Below, in pieces: positions 7,769 through 16,084 of a stretch of DNA of 44,372 nt. The stretch is taken from the NCBI GenBank assembly GCA_018652685.1, contig JABIBQ010000036.1, positions 1-44,372 of the forward strand, read 5' to 3'. Origin of the DNA: Candidatus Bathyarchaeota archaeon (lineage in GTDB: Archaea > Thermoproteota > Bathyarchaeia > TCS64). How positions within the stretch are numbered: position 1 is the first letter of the stretch; each line of letters begins with the position of its first letter. The translations under genes were made by a program, and so were the position numbers. The notes under the pieces are model-generated. The model did not search any database. It was not told the origin of the DNA and saw only the letters and a program-made list of their open reading frames with translations.

Positions 7769-8290
7769 ATGGCTAAACCAATTTGGATATCAAGAGACTA
7801 CGAAGCCTGTAGTGGATGCAGGCGATGCGAGCTCGCATGCAGCATCCACCACGATGGCTGGATGTGGCCAGAGGCCAGCAGGGTCCGCGTCTTCATGCCC
7901 TTCCCGGGTGTTGAGGTGCCGCATCTGTGCGCCCAGTGCCGGGACTACCCATGTGTAAGCGTCTGCCCAGTAGACGCACTGAGCGTTGATGATCTAGGGG
8001 CAGTAATCGTTGACCGAGAGGCTTGTACGAGTTGCAGCCTGTGCATCAAGGCATGCCCAGGCCAGGTACCAACACTACACCCCGGGGACAACAAAGCAAA
8101 CATCTGTGACCTGTGTGGTGGAGACCCCAAGTGCGTTGACGTATGCGTCGAGGCCGGTTACAACGCTTTGACCATCGTTAACGAGGGTCCAAGTATCCAC
8201 AGGAAGCTCTACAGCAGGCATCCGGTGGAGACGGCAAAGGACATAGCGGTTAAGATGTTCGGTGAGAAAGGAGAGGAGGTAATAGAATGA
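7769..8290 (+). CDS. Polyferredoxin-type electron-transfer subunit of AOR (copy 2)
   Basis: A 173-aa paralogue of the protein at 5261-5782 with all four Cys clusters kept: CSGCRRCELAC, CAQCRDYPCVSVCP, CTSCSLCIKACP and CDLCGGDPKCVDVC. Replacements are few, for example Glu-Val to Ser-Val in cluster 2 and Gly to Ser in cluster 3. The N-terminal third is identical at the DNA level to copy 1 over 127 bp, while the rest differs at many silent sites. The stop overlaps the next AOR start by 4 bp. The expected role is electron transfer to or from the second AOR subunit. Partner swapping between the two AORs is plausible because the proteins are so alike. Confidence 0.88.
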   Translation: MAKPIWISRDYEACSGCRRCELACSIHHDGWMWPEASRVRVFMPFPGVEVPHLCAQCRDYPCVSVCPVDALSVDDLGAVIVDREACTSCSLCIKACPGQVPTLHPGDNKANICDLCGGDPKCVDVCVEAGYNALTIVNEGPSIHRKLYSRHPVETAKDIAVKMFGEKGEEVIE

Positions 8291-10155
8291 GCCCAGGTGG
8301 ATACGCAGGAAAATGGCTTGAGATAGATCTCAGCAAGGACAGGATCGAGGAAGTAGAGTATAGCGACAAGATGCTACGCCAGTACTTTGGCGGGCGTGGA
8401 CTCGCAGCAAAGGTACTCTGGGACAGGATAGGGGACAAGTGGGACGAGCTAGACCCACTGGCACCCGAGTCACCGCTCATGGTGTACACGGGGCCCATGA
8501 CCGGGATCTACCCAGGCTCAAGGATATGCGTCAGCGGAAAGAGCCCTATCAGCATGGGGACAGTAGGATCAACGGCAGCAACCGAGATGGCCAACGAGAT
8601 GAAGTCAGCCGGCTATGACGGTGTCACATTCGTGGGCAAGGCGGACAAACCCGTCTACCTCATGATCACGGACGACGGGGCCGAGCTAATGGACGCGAGC
8701 CACCTCTGGGGACTCGACGGAGAGACTACCTTAATCAAGCTAAACAAGGAGGTCACGGCTGAGCTGACGAAGCGGAAGCCAAACGTCGGCCTCTGGAAGG
8801 AGCCTGGATCAATCTACATCGGCCCAGCCGGTGAGAACCTGGTCAGGAACGCCTGCGTTATGAGCAAGGTATGCCACGCGGCTGGTTACGGCGGCTATGG
8901 CAGCCTCATGGGCAGCAAGAACCTCAAGGCGGTCGTCGCCAAGGGCAATGGACCACTACCAAAGGTGGATGCCCCAGAGTCAGCAAAGCTTCTTTGGAGG
9001 CAGACACACGAGTACCTCATAGGCCTCTCAGGCATGAGGAGGCAGGGGACAGGATACGCTGGATATGCGGTTGGAGCCGACACAAGCAGCGAGCCTATCA
9101 GGAACTGGCAGGAAGAGTGGCACGACGAGAAGAGCTTCGGTGGACCTATGTTCGAGACTCGTTACTGGGTCAAGAAAAAATGGGCGGACTTTAACTGCAC
9201 AACCAACTGCATGAAGGTCAGCTGCATCAAGAGCGGCAAGTGGAAGGGCGACATCACAGACATGCCCGACTATGAGCTACAGGCTTACTGTGGAACAAAC
9301 TTCGGTATCTTCGACCCAGGTGACAACATACACCTGAGCACTCTATGTGACCAGCTGGGACACAGCGGTATCAACGGCCCCAACAGCGCGGCATTCGGAG
9401 TTGAGCTACACCAGCGCGGTATCCTTAGCGACGAGGACTTTGGCTTCGCCCCCGAGTGGGGCAACGTCGATCACTTCGACAAGATCCTCAAGATGATGGC
9501 GTACAGGGAGAAGATAGGTGACGTCTTGGCAGAGGGCACCTACAGAGCAGCTTTCCTCATCGCCGAGATGAAGGGGTTGAAGCCCGAGGAGACACTGAAG
9601 TACGCGGTTCACGTCAAGGGCATCGAGATCGGAGCCCACGGTACACGAAGCGACAAGGACTATACCCACGACATAAGCTACGCGGCTAGCGTCCAGGGTG
9701 GAGACCACACCAGCACCACACAGGACGGTTACAACGACATGAGTGGGGCCCCGTTCACCGATAGCGCCGTCTTCTGCAACTTCACCTACTACGGTGTACC
9801 GCAGAGTCTTGTATTCGACTTCGCCAAGGCAATCACAGGGTTCCCAATAACCCTCCACCAGTGGAGGAGCGAGACAGGGCCAAGAATCATCACACTGCAG
9901 AGGGCACTGCTGATGATGGGTGGACCTGACCTCAAGTGGACCCCACTCAAGGACGATGACAACCCGCCGAGGTTCTACGAGCCTCTGCCGAGTGGCCCAT
10001 ACAAAGGCAAGACCACCGACCGTGAGCTTGTTGACACCAAACTGCAGGCGTACTTCGACACAGTTGGCTGGGATAGCAACGGCATCCCGACCAAGGAGAC
10101 GCTGAAGAAACTGGACTTGGCCGATCTCGAAAAGAGCATGGTCAAGCTCCGGTAA
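8287..10155 (+). CDS. Aldehyde ferredoxin oxidoreductase-family tungstoenzyme (copy 2)
   Basis: A 622-aa paralogue of copy 1 along its whole length: FGGRGLAAKVLWDR, GPMTGIYPGSRICVSGKSP, GPAGEN and GYGGYGSLMGSKNLKAV are all present. The cluster motif again has the C-x3-C-x4-C spacing (NCTTNCMKVSC), with a candidate fourth Cys in VFCNFTYYG. The segment VKGIEIGAHGTRSD, matching the active-site region where other members have a Glu and DPR, is shared by both copies. Sequence differences cluster around residues 225-260 and in the C-terminal third, which could change substrate preference. A full Shine-Dalgarno (gaggaggt) precedes the ATG, and T tracts follow the stop. The substrate is unknown. Confidence 0.88.
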   Translation: MSPGGYAGKWLEIDLSKDRIEEVEYSDKMLRQYFGGRGLAAKVLWDRIGDKWDELDPLAPESPLMVYTGPMTGIYPGSRICVSGKSPISMGTVGSTAATEMANEMKSAGYDGVTFVGKADKPVYLMITDDGAELMDASHLWGLDGETTLIKLNKEVTAELTKRKPNVGLWKEPGSIYIGPAGENLVRNACVMSKVCHAAGYGGYGSLMGSKNLKAVVAKGNGPLPKVDAPESAKLLWRQTHEYLIGLSGMRRQGTGYAGYAVGADTSSEPIRNWQEEWHDEKSFGGPMFETRYWVKKKWADFNCTTNCMKVSCIKSGKWKGDITDMPDYELQAYCGTNFGIFDPGDNIHLSTLCDQLGHSGINGPNSAAFGVELHQRGILSDEDFGFAPEWGNVDHFDKILKMMAYREKIGDVLAEGTYRAAFLIAEMKGLKPEETLKYAVHVKGIEIGAHGTRSDKDYTHDISYAASVQGGDHTSTTQDGYNDMSGAPFTDSAVFCNFTYYGVPQSLVFDFAKAITGFPITLHQWRSETGPRIITLQRALLMMGGPDLKWTPLKDDDNPPRFYEPLPSGPYKGKTTDRELVDTKLQAYFDTVGWDSNGIPTKETLKKLDLADLEKSMVKLR

Positions 10156-10204
10156 ATACCTTTTTTACCACATTTTTATCTTACACCAATCATTAGAGTA
10201 CTTG

Positions 10205-10483
10205 ATGAAAGTCAAGGTACGGGTATTCGGCGACGTTTCCGAGTCTGTTGGCAGGACGCACACCGTAGAAATGCCTGAAGACACCAGTGTCATTAGACTC
10301 ACCAACAAGCTTCAGAGGGAGGCGGGCAACTCCCGCGGCGGCCACCTGGGGGAATTCAAGGTAGGCGGCGCTGACTTGGCTATCATCATCAACGGGAAGA
10401 ACATCGAGCTCCTTGAAGGGGTCAAGACAAAGCTCCGCGACGATGATGACGTGGTCATCATGCCATTTGTAGTCGGCGGTTAA
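10205..10483 (+). CDS. MoaD/ThiS-like ubiquitin-fold sulfur carrier
   Basis: A 92-aa beta-grasp protein beginning MKVKVRVFGDVSE and ending with the di-glycine tail VVGG, which the family needs for adenylation and thiocarboxylation. MoaD-type carriers supply the dithiolene sulfurs of molybdopterin/tungstopterin. The inserted DLAIIINGKNIELLEG segment is normal for MoaD. The ATG at 10205 is preferred to the overlapping TTG at 10202. It lies between AOR copy 2 and a third AOR gene. The Aromatoleum AOR operon likewise contains a MoaD-like AorD, so a dedicated cofactor-assembly role for these AORs is a reasonable inference. No MoaE, MoaA or MoeA gene is visible here. Confidence 0.85.
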   Translation: MKVKVRVFGDVSESVGRTHTVEMPEDTSVIRLTNKLQREAGNSRGGHLGEFKVGGADLAIIINGKNIELLEGVKTKLRDDDDVVIMPFVVGG

Positions 10484-10630
10484 ACCCTGAAATTTAATCC
10501 GGGTCTTGTGTTTCAAAACAACGCTCTTTTTCGTTTATTGCGCCATTAAACAATGTATCCGAAATGGGGCACGTTCACGTCTATGGGAAAAACGCTTAAG
10601 CAGGATGCGAGATTGGGGTACTCGATAATA

Positions 10631-12463
10631 ATGAAAGGATGGACAGGCAAACTACTCAGGGTAGATCTCACAAAGGGAACCACTGAGGTAACTGATTACT
10701 CTGAGGACATAGCCAAACGATTCATCGGTGGCAGGGGACTTGCCATCAAACTCCTGTGGGACGAGCTCCCCAAGGGCGCTGACCCACTTGGGCCAGATAA
10801 CATGCTAATATTCGCGACCGGGCCATACACGGCGTTTACCATACCAAACAGCGGCAAAATGGTTGTCGCGGCCAAGAGCCCATTAACAGGTGGGTATGGC
10901 GACGGTAATCTGGGCACCAGGGCAGCGGTCAACATGAGGAAATGTGGTCTCGACGCCGTTGTAATCACTGGCAAGGCAGAGAAGCCGGTCTACCTCTATG
11001 TAGAGGACGACAAGGCGGAGATCAGGGACGCATCGCACCTGTGGGGCAAAGACAGCTATGTGACCGAGGACTGGATACTTGAGGAGCACGGGAAGGCATC
11101 AGGGGTACTCATCATCGGCCAGAGCGGCGAGAACATGTGCAACATGGCGACCATTGTGGCCCAGAAGGGAAGGGCGGGTGGTAGGCCGGCCATGGGCGCG
11201 GTGATGGGGAGCAAGAACTTCAAGGCAGCCGTGTTCAACGGCACCAAGGAGATCCCCGTCTACGACCCTGAGAAGCTAAAGGAATTGGGCAAGGAAGGGT
11301 TCGGCGCGATACCAAAAACGGACGCGTTTAAGTTCTGGAAGAGGGTCGGCACCATGCAGGCAGCTGACATGATGCAGGTTGCCGGTGCGCTACCGACCAG
11401 GAACTTCAGTGAAGGTGTCTTCGAGCACATCGACAAGGTCAATGGTGACGCGGTTGCAGAGGCAACTGTCACACAGCGTGGGTGCCCGAACTGCAACATG
11501 ATCTGTGGAAACACAATAATCGACAGCGAGGGAGTTCATTCAGAGCTTGACTATGAGAACGTGACAATGCTGGGCTCAAACATCGGCCTGGGAAACCTCG
11601 CACAGATCGGGACACTCAACAGAATTTGTGACCAGCTTGGTCTCGACACCATCGGAGCGGGAAGCTGTATCGGGTTCGCGATGGAGTGCGCCGAGAAAGG
11701 ACTGGTGGACATTGATATCACATGGGGCGATTTCGAGGGCGCAAAGAAGCTGCTATACGAGATGGGTGACATGAAGGGTCATGGGGCTCTCTTCGGGAAG
11801 GGCACAAAGGCGGCTGCCGCCGAGATCGGCGGAGAGGCACCTGATTTCGCGATTCACGTCAAGGGTCTTGAAGTAAGCGCGTATGACTGCCACGTATGTC
11901 CAGGAATGGCGCTGAGCTTTGGCACAAGCCCTATTGGTGCACACCACAAAGATGCGTGGGTTATCAGCTGGGAGATCAGCAGTGGAATCCGTGAGGAGTA
12001 CGGGCCAGAGAAGGCAGACAAGGTCATCGAGTTCCAGCGAATCAGGGGCGGAATGTTCGAGACCTTGGTCGCGTGCAGGTTCCCATGGATTGAGCTAGGC
12101 TACGACCTCGCTGAGTACCCCAAGTACCTTGAGGCCGCAACAGGGGTCAAGATGACCCTTGATGATATGTGGAAGATGGGTGACAGGGTCTACGCGCTGA
12201 TGAGGGCGTTCTGGGCAAGGGAGTACGGCGACAAGTGGAGCAGGAAGATGGATTATCCTCCGGTGAGGTGGTTCAAGCACCCGCTCACAGAGGGGGCACT
12301 AGCGGGCAAGCACCTGGACATGGAGAGCTACGACAAGCTGCTATCCAGCTACTACGACAAACGTGGCTGGGACGCGAGGGGCATACCCACGAAGGCCACG
12401 ATGGTCGATCTGGACCTGCCCGAGGAAGCAGAGCAGTTCGCGAAGCATGTTCAGCTCAAATAA
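10631..12463 (+). CDS. aor: Aldehyde ferredoxin oxidoreductase (conventional type)
   Basis: From ATG 10631 this is a 610-aa AOR: MKGWTGKLLRVDLTKG, FIGGRGLAIKLLWDEL, GPYTAFTIPNSGKMVVAAKSP, GQSGEN, GGRPAMGAVMGSKNFKA. It has the standard cluster motif C-x2-C-x3-C (GCPNCNMIC), LGLDTIGAGSCIGF, and a late Cys in LVACRFPW. These match the classical tungsten aldehyde:ferredoxin oxidoreductase, which oxidises aldehydes to acids with reduction of ferredoxin, typically in amino-acid fermentation. An in-frame ATG at 10553 would add 26 residues (MYPKWGTFTSMGK...) that no AOR has; gcttaag near 10595 may be the TATA box inside that stretch. Unlike the two copies upstream, it has no adjacent polyferredoxin gene. 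The start is fairly sure. Confidence 0.9.
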   Translation: MKGWTGKLLRVDLTKGTTEVTDYSEDIAKRFIGGRGLAIKLLWDELPKGADPLGPDNMLIFATGPYTAFTIPNSGKMVVAAKSPLTGGYGDGNLGTRAAVNMRKCGLDAVVITGKAEKPVYLYVEDDKAEIRDASHLWGKDSYVTEDWILEEHGKASGVLIIGQSGENMCNMATIVAQKGRAGGRPAMGAVMGSKNFKAAVFNGTKEIPVYDPEKLKELGKEGFGAIPKTDAFKFWKRVGTMQAADMMQVAGALPTRNFSEGVFEHIDKVNGDAVAEATVTQRGCPNCNMICGNTIIDSEGVHSELDYENVTMLGSNIGLGNLAQIGTLNRICDQLGLDTIGAGSCIGFAMECAEKGLVDIDITWGDFEGAKKLLYEMGDMKGHGALFGKGTKAAAAEIGGEAPDFAIHVKGLEVSAYDCHVCPGMALSFGTSPIGAHHKDAWVISWEISSGIREEYGPEKADKVIEFQRIRGGMFETLVACRFPWIELGYDLAEYPKYLEAATGVKMTLDDMWKMGDRVYALMRAFWAREYGDKWSRKMDYPPVRWFKHPLTEGALAGKHLDMESYDKLLSSYYDKRGWDARGIPTKATMVDLDLPEEAEQFAKHVQLK

Positions 12464-12490
12464 ACCCTCTTTTTACCTTTTTATACTGGG
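12464..12490 (+). terminator. T-rich terminator after the third AOR
   Basis: Two oligo-T runs (ctttttacc and ctttttatac) follow the aor stop within 20 bp. The region is the only spacer between this gene and the convergent CDF transporter gene, so termination here would prevent read-through into the opposite gene. Confidence 0.5.
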
Positions 12491-12527
12491 TCTCATTGAA
12501 ACCCCATCCTAATTCCATAATTATGCC

Positions 12528-13379
12528 CTAGTTTTTTGGCTCAACGTGGATCGTTATTTCCACGTTGGAAACCTCTTTCTCCAGGTCTTCTTCAAGGTGG
12601 TCTGTGAAATCATGGGCTTCATTGACGGACATATGACCATCTACGCTGAGGTGAAGCTCGGCGTAAACAGTGTCCCCGCTCTTCCTCGTCTTTAAGTCAT
12701 GGTAGTCTATGAACTGGTGCTGGTGTCTGTCCATCACTACACGAATCTTTTCCTCTGTCTCGGGGCATGACTCGTCCATTAAGCCCCTGCCTGCCTTGTA
12801 GACCATCTCTCCACCCATTTTCAATACAATTACCGAGACCGCTAGGGCCATCAATGGGTCAAGGACCGGTATTTCGAGCATCTGGCCAATGAATAGGCCG
12901 ATCACCACGGCTCCTGATGATATGACATCGGATAGAAGGTGTTTCGCGTCCCCCTCAAGGGCCAGGCTTCCTGTCTCCTCTGCCGTTCTCATGAGTCTCC
13001 ATGACAGAAAACCGTTACCGGTTGTAGCCAGCAAGGAGAGGAACAAGGCTATGTCTATGCTGACCAGTTCAACGGGATTGGTTAGCCTCTCATAGGCCGT
13101 CCGAAAGATGAGCAGCGCGGCGAAAAGGACTAGAACTCCTTCCACGGCACACGAGAGGTTCTCCACCTTCTGATGCCCATACGGGTGGGACACGTCAGGC
13201 GGCTTTTCGCTGACCCTGATGCTCCAATACATCATCAGAGACGCGACGATGTTGACGATGGACTCCAGTGCATCTGAGAGTAGTGCGATGGAGCCCGAGA
13301 TGTACCACGTGAACAGCTTCAGCGCGAATATGAATATCCCGCCGATTATTGCGGTCAACGCCGATGTCTTCTTGTCCAT
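12528..13379 (-). CDS. Cation diffusion facilitator (CDF) family metal exporter
   Basis: From ATG 13379 the protein has 283 aa with about six membrane helices followed by a cytosolic domain. Helix 2 has LLSDALESIVN and helix 5 has HLLSDVISS; the HxxxD pair in helix 5 is the normal CDF metal site. Helix 2 has Asp but Ser in place of the usual second Asp. The loop SHPYGHQKVE is typical of the family. The C-terminal domain (HQHQFIDYHDLKTRKSGDTVYAELHLSVD) is the dimerising metallochaperone-like fold with several His residues. TTG 13394 is an alternative start, but ggagtg spaced before ATG 13379 favours the latter. The substrate (Zn, Mn, Fe or Co) cannot be read off; operator-like repeats upstream hint at Mn or Fe. 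Confidence 0.88.
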   Translation of the reverse strand: MDKKTSALTAIIGGIFIFALKLFTWYISGSIALLSDALESIVNIVASLMMYWSIRVSEKPPDVSHPYGHQKVENLSCAVEGVLVLFAALLIFRTAYERLTNPVELVSIDIALFLSLLATTGNGFLSWRLMRTAEETGSLALEGDAKHLLSDVISSGAVVIGLFIGQMLEIPVLDPLMALAVSVIVLKMGGEMVYKAGRGLMDESCPETEEKIRVVMDRHQHQFIDYHDLKTRKSGDTVYAELHLSVDGHMSVNEAHDFTDHLEEDLEKEVSNVEITIHVEPKN

Positions 13380-13415
13380 GCCCCTGCACTCCAATTCTGC
13401 CTTAAAGGGTTATCA

Positions 13416-13457
13416 TTTAGCATGCCTAAAAACTTCGAAATAATTAGCCTTGGCTAA
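13416..13457 (-). promoter_or_regulatory. Paired TTAG...CTAA inverted repeats ahead of the CDF gene
   Basis: Two dyads lie upstream of the CDF gene: TTTAG-catgc-CTAAA at 13416-13430 and TTAGCC-tt-GGCTAA at 13444-13457. The first sits just ahead of a TATA-like ccctttaagg (complement of 13401-13410). TTAG/CTAA half-sites resemble the operator of DtxR/IdeR/MntR-type metal regulators, which would suit a metal exporter. The second dyad could instead belong to the 3' end of the nuclease gene, whose stop is at 13460. Confidence 0.4.
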
Positions 13458-13459
13458 AC

Positions 13460-14191
13460 TCACCCAAGCCTGAGCTGCTTTGGCTTTTTCTTGAACTCTG
13501 GTATATCGACCTGATAGTGGGTCATCCTCTCCATGTAGCCTGGGAACTCTGAAAGGAAACTGGGGAGCATGAACACAGATACACTGGGGACCCTCCTGTA
13601 GATGTTCATCTTAGTCGGGGAGAGGGTGAGCGTTATGGGGACCAGAATCGCGTTCTTCCAGTTCTGGACGCCAATCTTCTTGGCTATTTCCCCGATGTGC
13701 TCGCTCATGACCTCCGTCTTCTCGATGTGCGTCTCGATTATCTTCCTCGCGGTCCTATTCCCCATCCCCGATGTGTAGTGCTTGCACTCGGCGCACACGA
13801 TGTAAGGGTAGCTGGTTGCCAACACATCAATCTCCCACCTCCTGCCCTGGGCATGGAACCTGTACCTGCTCTTGGTGTTGAAGCCGTTCTCCCTGAACAC
13901 CCTTGCCACCAGTTCCTCGAACTCTTTCCAACCCAGGCTCTTGCTGATCTTTTCAAAGTCAGCACCAAGCTGGATGGCCCTCACGGCGATCTCAATTCTC
14001 TGGTCGAGGTCCGCCTTAAACTCCCCCCCGTCCCAGTCCACCAGCCCTTTACCGCTGAGATCGGCCACGATCTCGTCGAACGCCTCGTTGGTGATGATGA
14101 TAGATTCTCGAATCACCTCCGCGGCGATCGAACCTTCCTTGGTCCCAGCTAGGATGCTTTGAAGCAGTAGGCGCGTAGCGGAGGTGACCAA
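13460..14191 (-). CDS. Mrr-like restriction endonuclease-fold protein with N-terminal winged helix
   Basis: A 243-aa protein. Residues 1-60 look like a winged-helix domain (EVIRESIIITNEAFDEIVADLSGKGLVDWDGG). Residues about 85-170 carry a PD-(D/E)XK nuclease core: an early Glu in WKEFEELVARVFRENGF, then EIDVLA and CAECKHY, giving the E...D...ExK set. The C-terminal 70 residues are conserved-looking but unassigned. Such archaeal proteins are often annotated as Mrr-related; whether this one restricts methylated DNA or acts in repair is unknown. No methyltransferase is adjacent, so it is not an ordinary type II system. The start is TTG 14191, since no ATG lies near the beginning of the domain. 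Confidence 0.7.
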   Translation of the reverse strand: MVTSATRLLLQSILAGTKEGSIAAEVIRESIIITNEAFDEIVADLSGKGLVDWDGGEFKADLDQRIEIAVRAIQLGADFEKISKSLGWKEFEELVARVFRENGFNTKSRYRFHAQGRRWEIDVLATSYPYIVCAECKHYTSGMGNRTARKIIETHIEKTEVMSEHIGEIAKKIGVQNWKNAILVPITLTLSPTKMNIYRRVPSVSVFMLPSFLSEFPGYMERMTHYQVDIPEFKKKPKQLRLG

Positions 14192-14326
14192 AGTAATGGG
14201 TTAAGAACCCTGGGTCTCAAAATGTTTACGGATGAAATGAAAAAAACCAAGGATTAACTAAACTTCTTTAAGCTTATCTCAAAGAAACTGTTTTATCGAA
14301 AATAACCAAATGATGTGTGAAGAGAA

Positions 14327-15493
14327 ATGCTCGCAATCATAGGTAAAAAAGTCAACACTATTACCAATGGCATCATCAAGAACGGCGTCATCCTGGTAGA
14401 GGACGGCAAGGTCAAGGCCATTGGCCCTGATGTCAAGATACCCGACGACATCAAGCCGTTAAAGGCGAAATATGTTATGCCTGGGCTTGTCGAGGCCCAC
14501 TGCCACATCGGGATATGGGAGGAAAAGATAGGCTGGGCCGGGAGCGACGGCAACGAGATGACTGAGGCGGCGACGCCCCACGTGAGGGCATTGGATGGTA
14601 TCAAGGCAAACGCAAATGAGAGCGGACTTGAGGCAGCCCTCCACGAGGGGATCACGACTGCCCAGGTACTCCCAGGTAGTGCCAACGTAATCGGGGGTTT
14701 CGGTGTAGTCCTCAAGACTACTCCAAAGACCACCGTTGACCAGATGGTCATCAGAAACCCTAGCGGGATGAAGATCGCGTTCGGTGAGAATCCGATGAGA
14801 GCCTACGGTGTCCAGAAGAAGGTTATGCCCAGCACCAGGATGGGCGTCGCGGGAGTCCTCCGTGAGAGCCTCCAGAAGACTAAGAACTACATGGAGAAGA
14901 TGGAGCTGTATGCAGACGACCCTGAGAAGAAGCCCGAGGTTGACCTCAGACTTGAGGCGTTGATCCCAGTTCTCAAGAAGGAGATACCTTTTAGGGCACA
15001 CGCCCACAGGGCCGACGATGTCGCCACTGCTATCAGGATCTGCGAGGAGTTCGATGTGGAAATGAGCTGGGAGCACGCAACCGAAGGTCACAGGATCGCA
15101 GAATACATCGCCGAGAAGAAGGTGTCCGCCGTTTGGGGTCCTAGCCTCACTAGCCGTCCCAAGTGGGAGATGCGGGAGCTGGGATACTCGACGCCAAAAA
15201 TCATGTTTGATGCTGGCGTAAAGTTCGCCATCCAGACAGATGCAGTGGGAAGTACCATCAGGTTCCTGCCCATCTGCGCCGCTCTGAGCGTTAGGGAAGG
15301 ACTGCCATACGATTACGCATTGAAAGCCATCACCATCATCCCCGCCGAGATCATCGGAGTCTCAGACCGAGTTGGAAGCCTGGAGGTGGGTAAGGACGCG
15401 GATCTACGGCTTCTTTCCGGTGACCCGCTGGAGTTCATGACGAGGTGCCAGAAGGTCATAATCGACGGTGAAGTAGTTTATAGCCTGAAGTAA
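14327..15493 (+). CDS. Imidazolonepropionase-like amidohydrolase
   Basis: A 388-aa metal-dependent hydrolase of the amidohydrolase superfamily (COG1228 type). The N-terminal beta-sandwich leads into PGLVEAHCHIG (about residues 52-62), the HxH metal motif. HAHRADD near 225 and EHATEGHRI near 250 supply further His ligands, and QTDAVGS near 305 carries the late Asp. The C-terminus closes with the usual GSLEVGKDADLRLLSGDP. It starts at ATG 14327 with a TATA-like tgttttat about 35 bp upstream. It is divergent from the nuclease gene, and no histidine-degradation genes are adjacent, so the substrate is open. The superfamily assignment is secure and the specific reaction unknown. Confidence 0.85.
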   Translation: MLAIIGKKVNTITNGIIKNGVILVEDGKVKAIGPDVKIPDDIKPLKAKYVMPGLVEAHCHIGIWEEKIGWAGSDGNEMTEAATPHVRALDGIKANANESGLEAALHEGITTAQVLPGSANVIGGFGVVLKTTPKTTVDQMVIRNPSGMKIAFGENPMRAYGVQKKVMPSTRMGVAGVLRESLQKTKNYMEKMELYADDPEKKPEVDLRLEALIPVLKKEIPFRAHAHRADDVATAIRICEEFDVEMSWEHATEGHRIAEYIAEKKVSAVWGPSLTSRPKWEMRELGYSTPKIMFDAGVKFAIQTDAVGSTIRFLPICAALSVREGLPYDYALKAITIIPAEIIGVSDRVGSLEVGKDADLRLLSGDPLEFMTRCQKVIIDGEVVYSLK

Positions 15494-15528
15494 TCAGGCC
15501 TCAACACTTTTTTTAATATAGTTTAGGC

Positions 15529-16035
15529 TTATTTCATGGAAACCTTGTCGATGCAGATCTCTTCACTTGGCCAGTCCTGCATTGGGCCGTGTTGACTCAT
15601 CTTGGTCCACGTTGATGCCCTCTCAATCTCATCAACAACCTCCAGACCAGATATAACCTTCCCGAACACCGTGTACCCGTGCCCGTCGGGGTTTGGATAG
15701 TCCAGGTTTGCGTTGTCAGCTGTGTTGATGAAGAACTGGCTTGAGGCGCTGTCGGGGTCATTGGTCCTTGCCATTGCGATGGTTCCCCTGGCGTTCTTGA
15801 GGCCGTTCCTTGACTCGATCTGTATGGGATCCCGTCCGTCCTTGTGCTGCCCCGCAGGGGTGAAGCCTCCTCCCTGGATCATGAATCCTCTGATTACCCT
15901 GTGGAAGCACAGCCCGTTGAAGAAGCCATCGTTGGTATAGTCTACAAAGTTCTTTACTGTTCCCGGAGCCCTTCCCCTGTTTAACTCAATCTCGATTGTT
16001 CCCTTGCTGGTCTCCATCACGACGATATCAGTCAT
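15529..16035 (-). CDS. Cyclophilin-type peptidyl-prolyl cis-trans isomerase (cytoplasmic)
   Basis: A 168-aa single-domain cyclophilin that isomerises Xaa-Pro bonds. Signatures are FHRVIRGFMIQGG (catalytic Arg plus Phe, about residues 43-55), ARTNDPDSASSQFFIN and the closing VFGKVISGLEVVDEI. There is no signal peptide, so it should act in the cytoplasm. The neighbouring gene at 16085-16705 encodes a close paralogue with a membrane anchor. The two share VVMETS-GTIEIELNRGRAP at the N-terminus, pointing to a tandem duplication. It starts at ATG 16035 after a 49-bp gap. Confidence 0.9.
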   Translation of the reverse strand: MTDIVVMETSKGTIEIELNRGRAPGTVKNFVDYTNDGFFNGLCFHRVIRGFMIQGGGFTPAGQHKDGRDPIQIESRNGLKNARGTIAMARTNDPDSASSQFFINTADNANLDYPNPDGHGYTVFGKVISGLEVVDEIERASTWTKMSQHGPMQDWPSEEICIDKVSMK

Positions 16036-16084
16036 ATTGGATTAACATGCGATGGTTGAATGAATATGTTTGTGAAAAGTGTGC

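Larger units (their letters stand above)
7753..10155 (+). repeat. Tandem duplication, copy 2 (ferredoxin + AOR unit)
   Basis: Second copy of the unit at 5245-7650. The ferredoxins have equal length (173 aa) and the AORs differ by one residue (623 and 622 aa). Gene order, the 4-bp ATGA overlap and the Shine-Dalgarno are preserved. Both AOR subunits keep the same unusual cofactor motifs, so these arose before the duplication and are not decay. Confidence 0.85.

Noticed and set aside
5245-10155. Duplicated AOR operons as a mobile element
   Set aside because: No terminal inverted repeats, target duplication, transposase or integrase; a plain segmental duplication explains it.
10553-10630. ATG 10553 as start of the third AOR
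   Set aside because: It would add 26 residues not seen in AORs, and the stretch contains a TATA-like gcttaag; the usual AOR N-terminus starts at ATG 10631.
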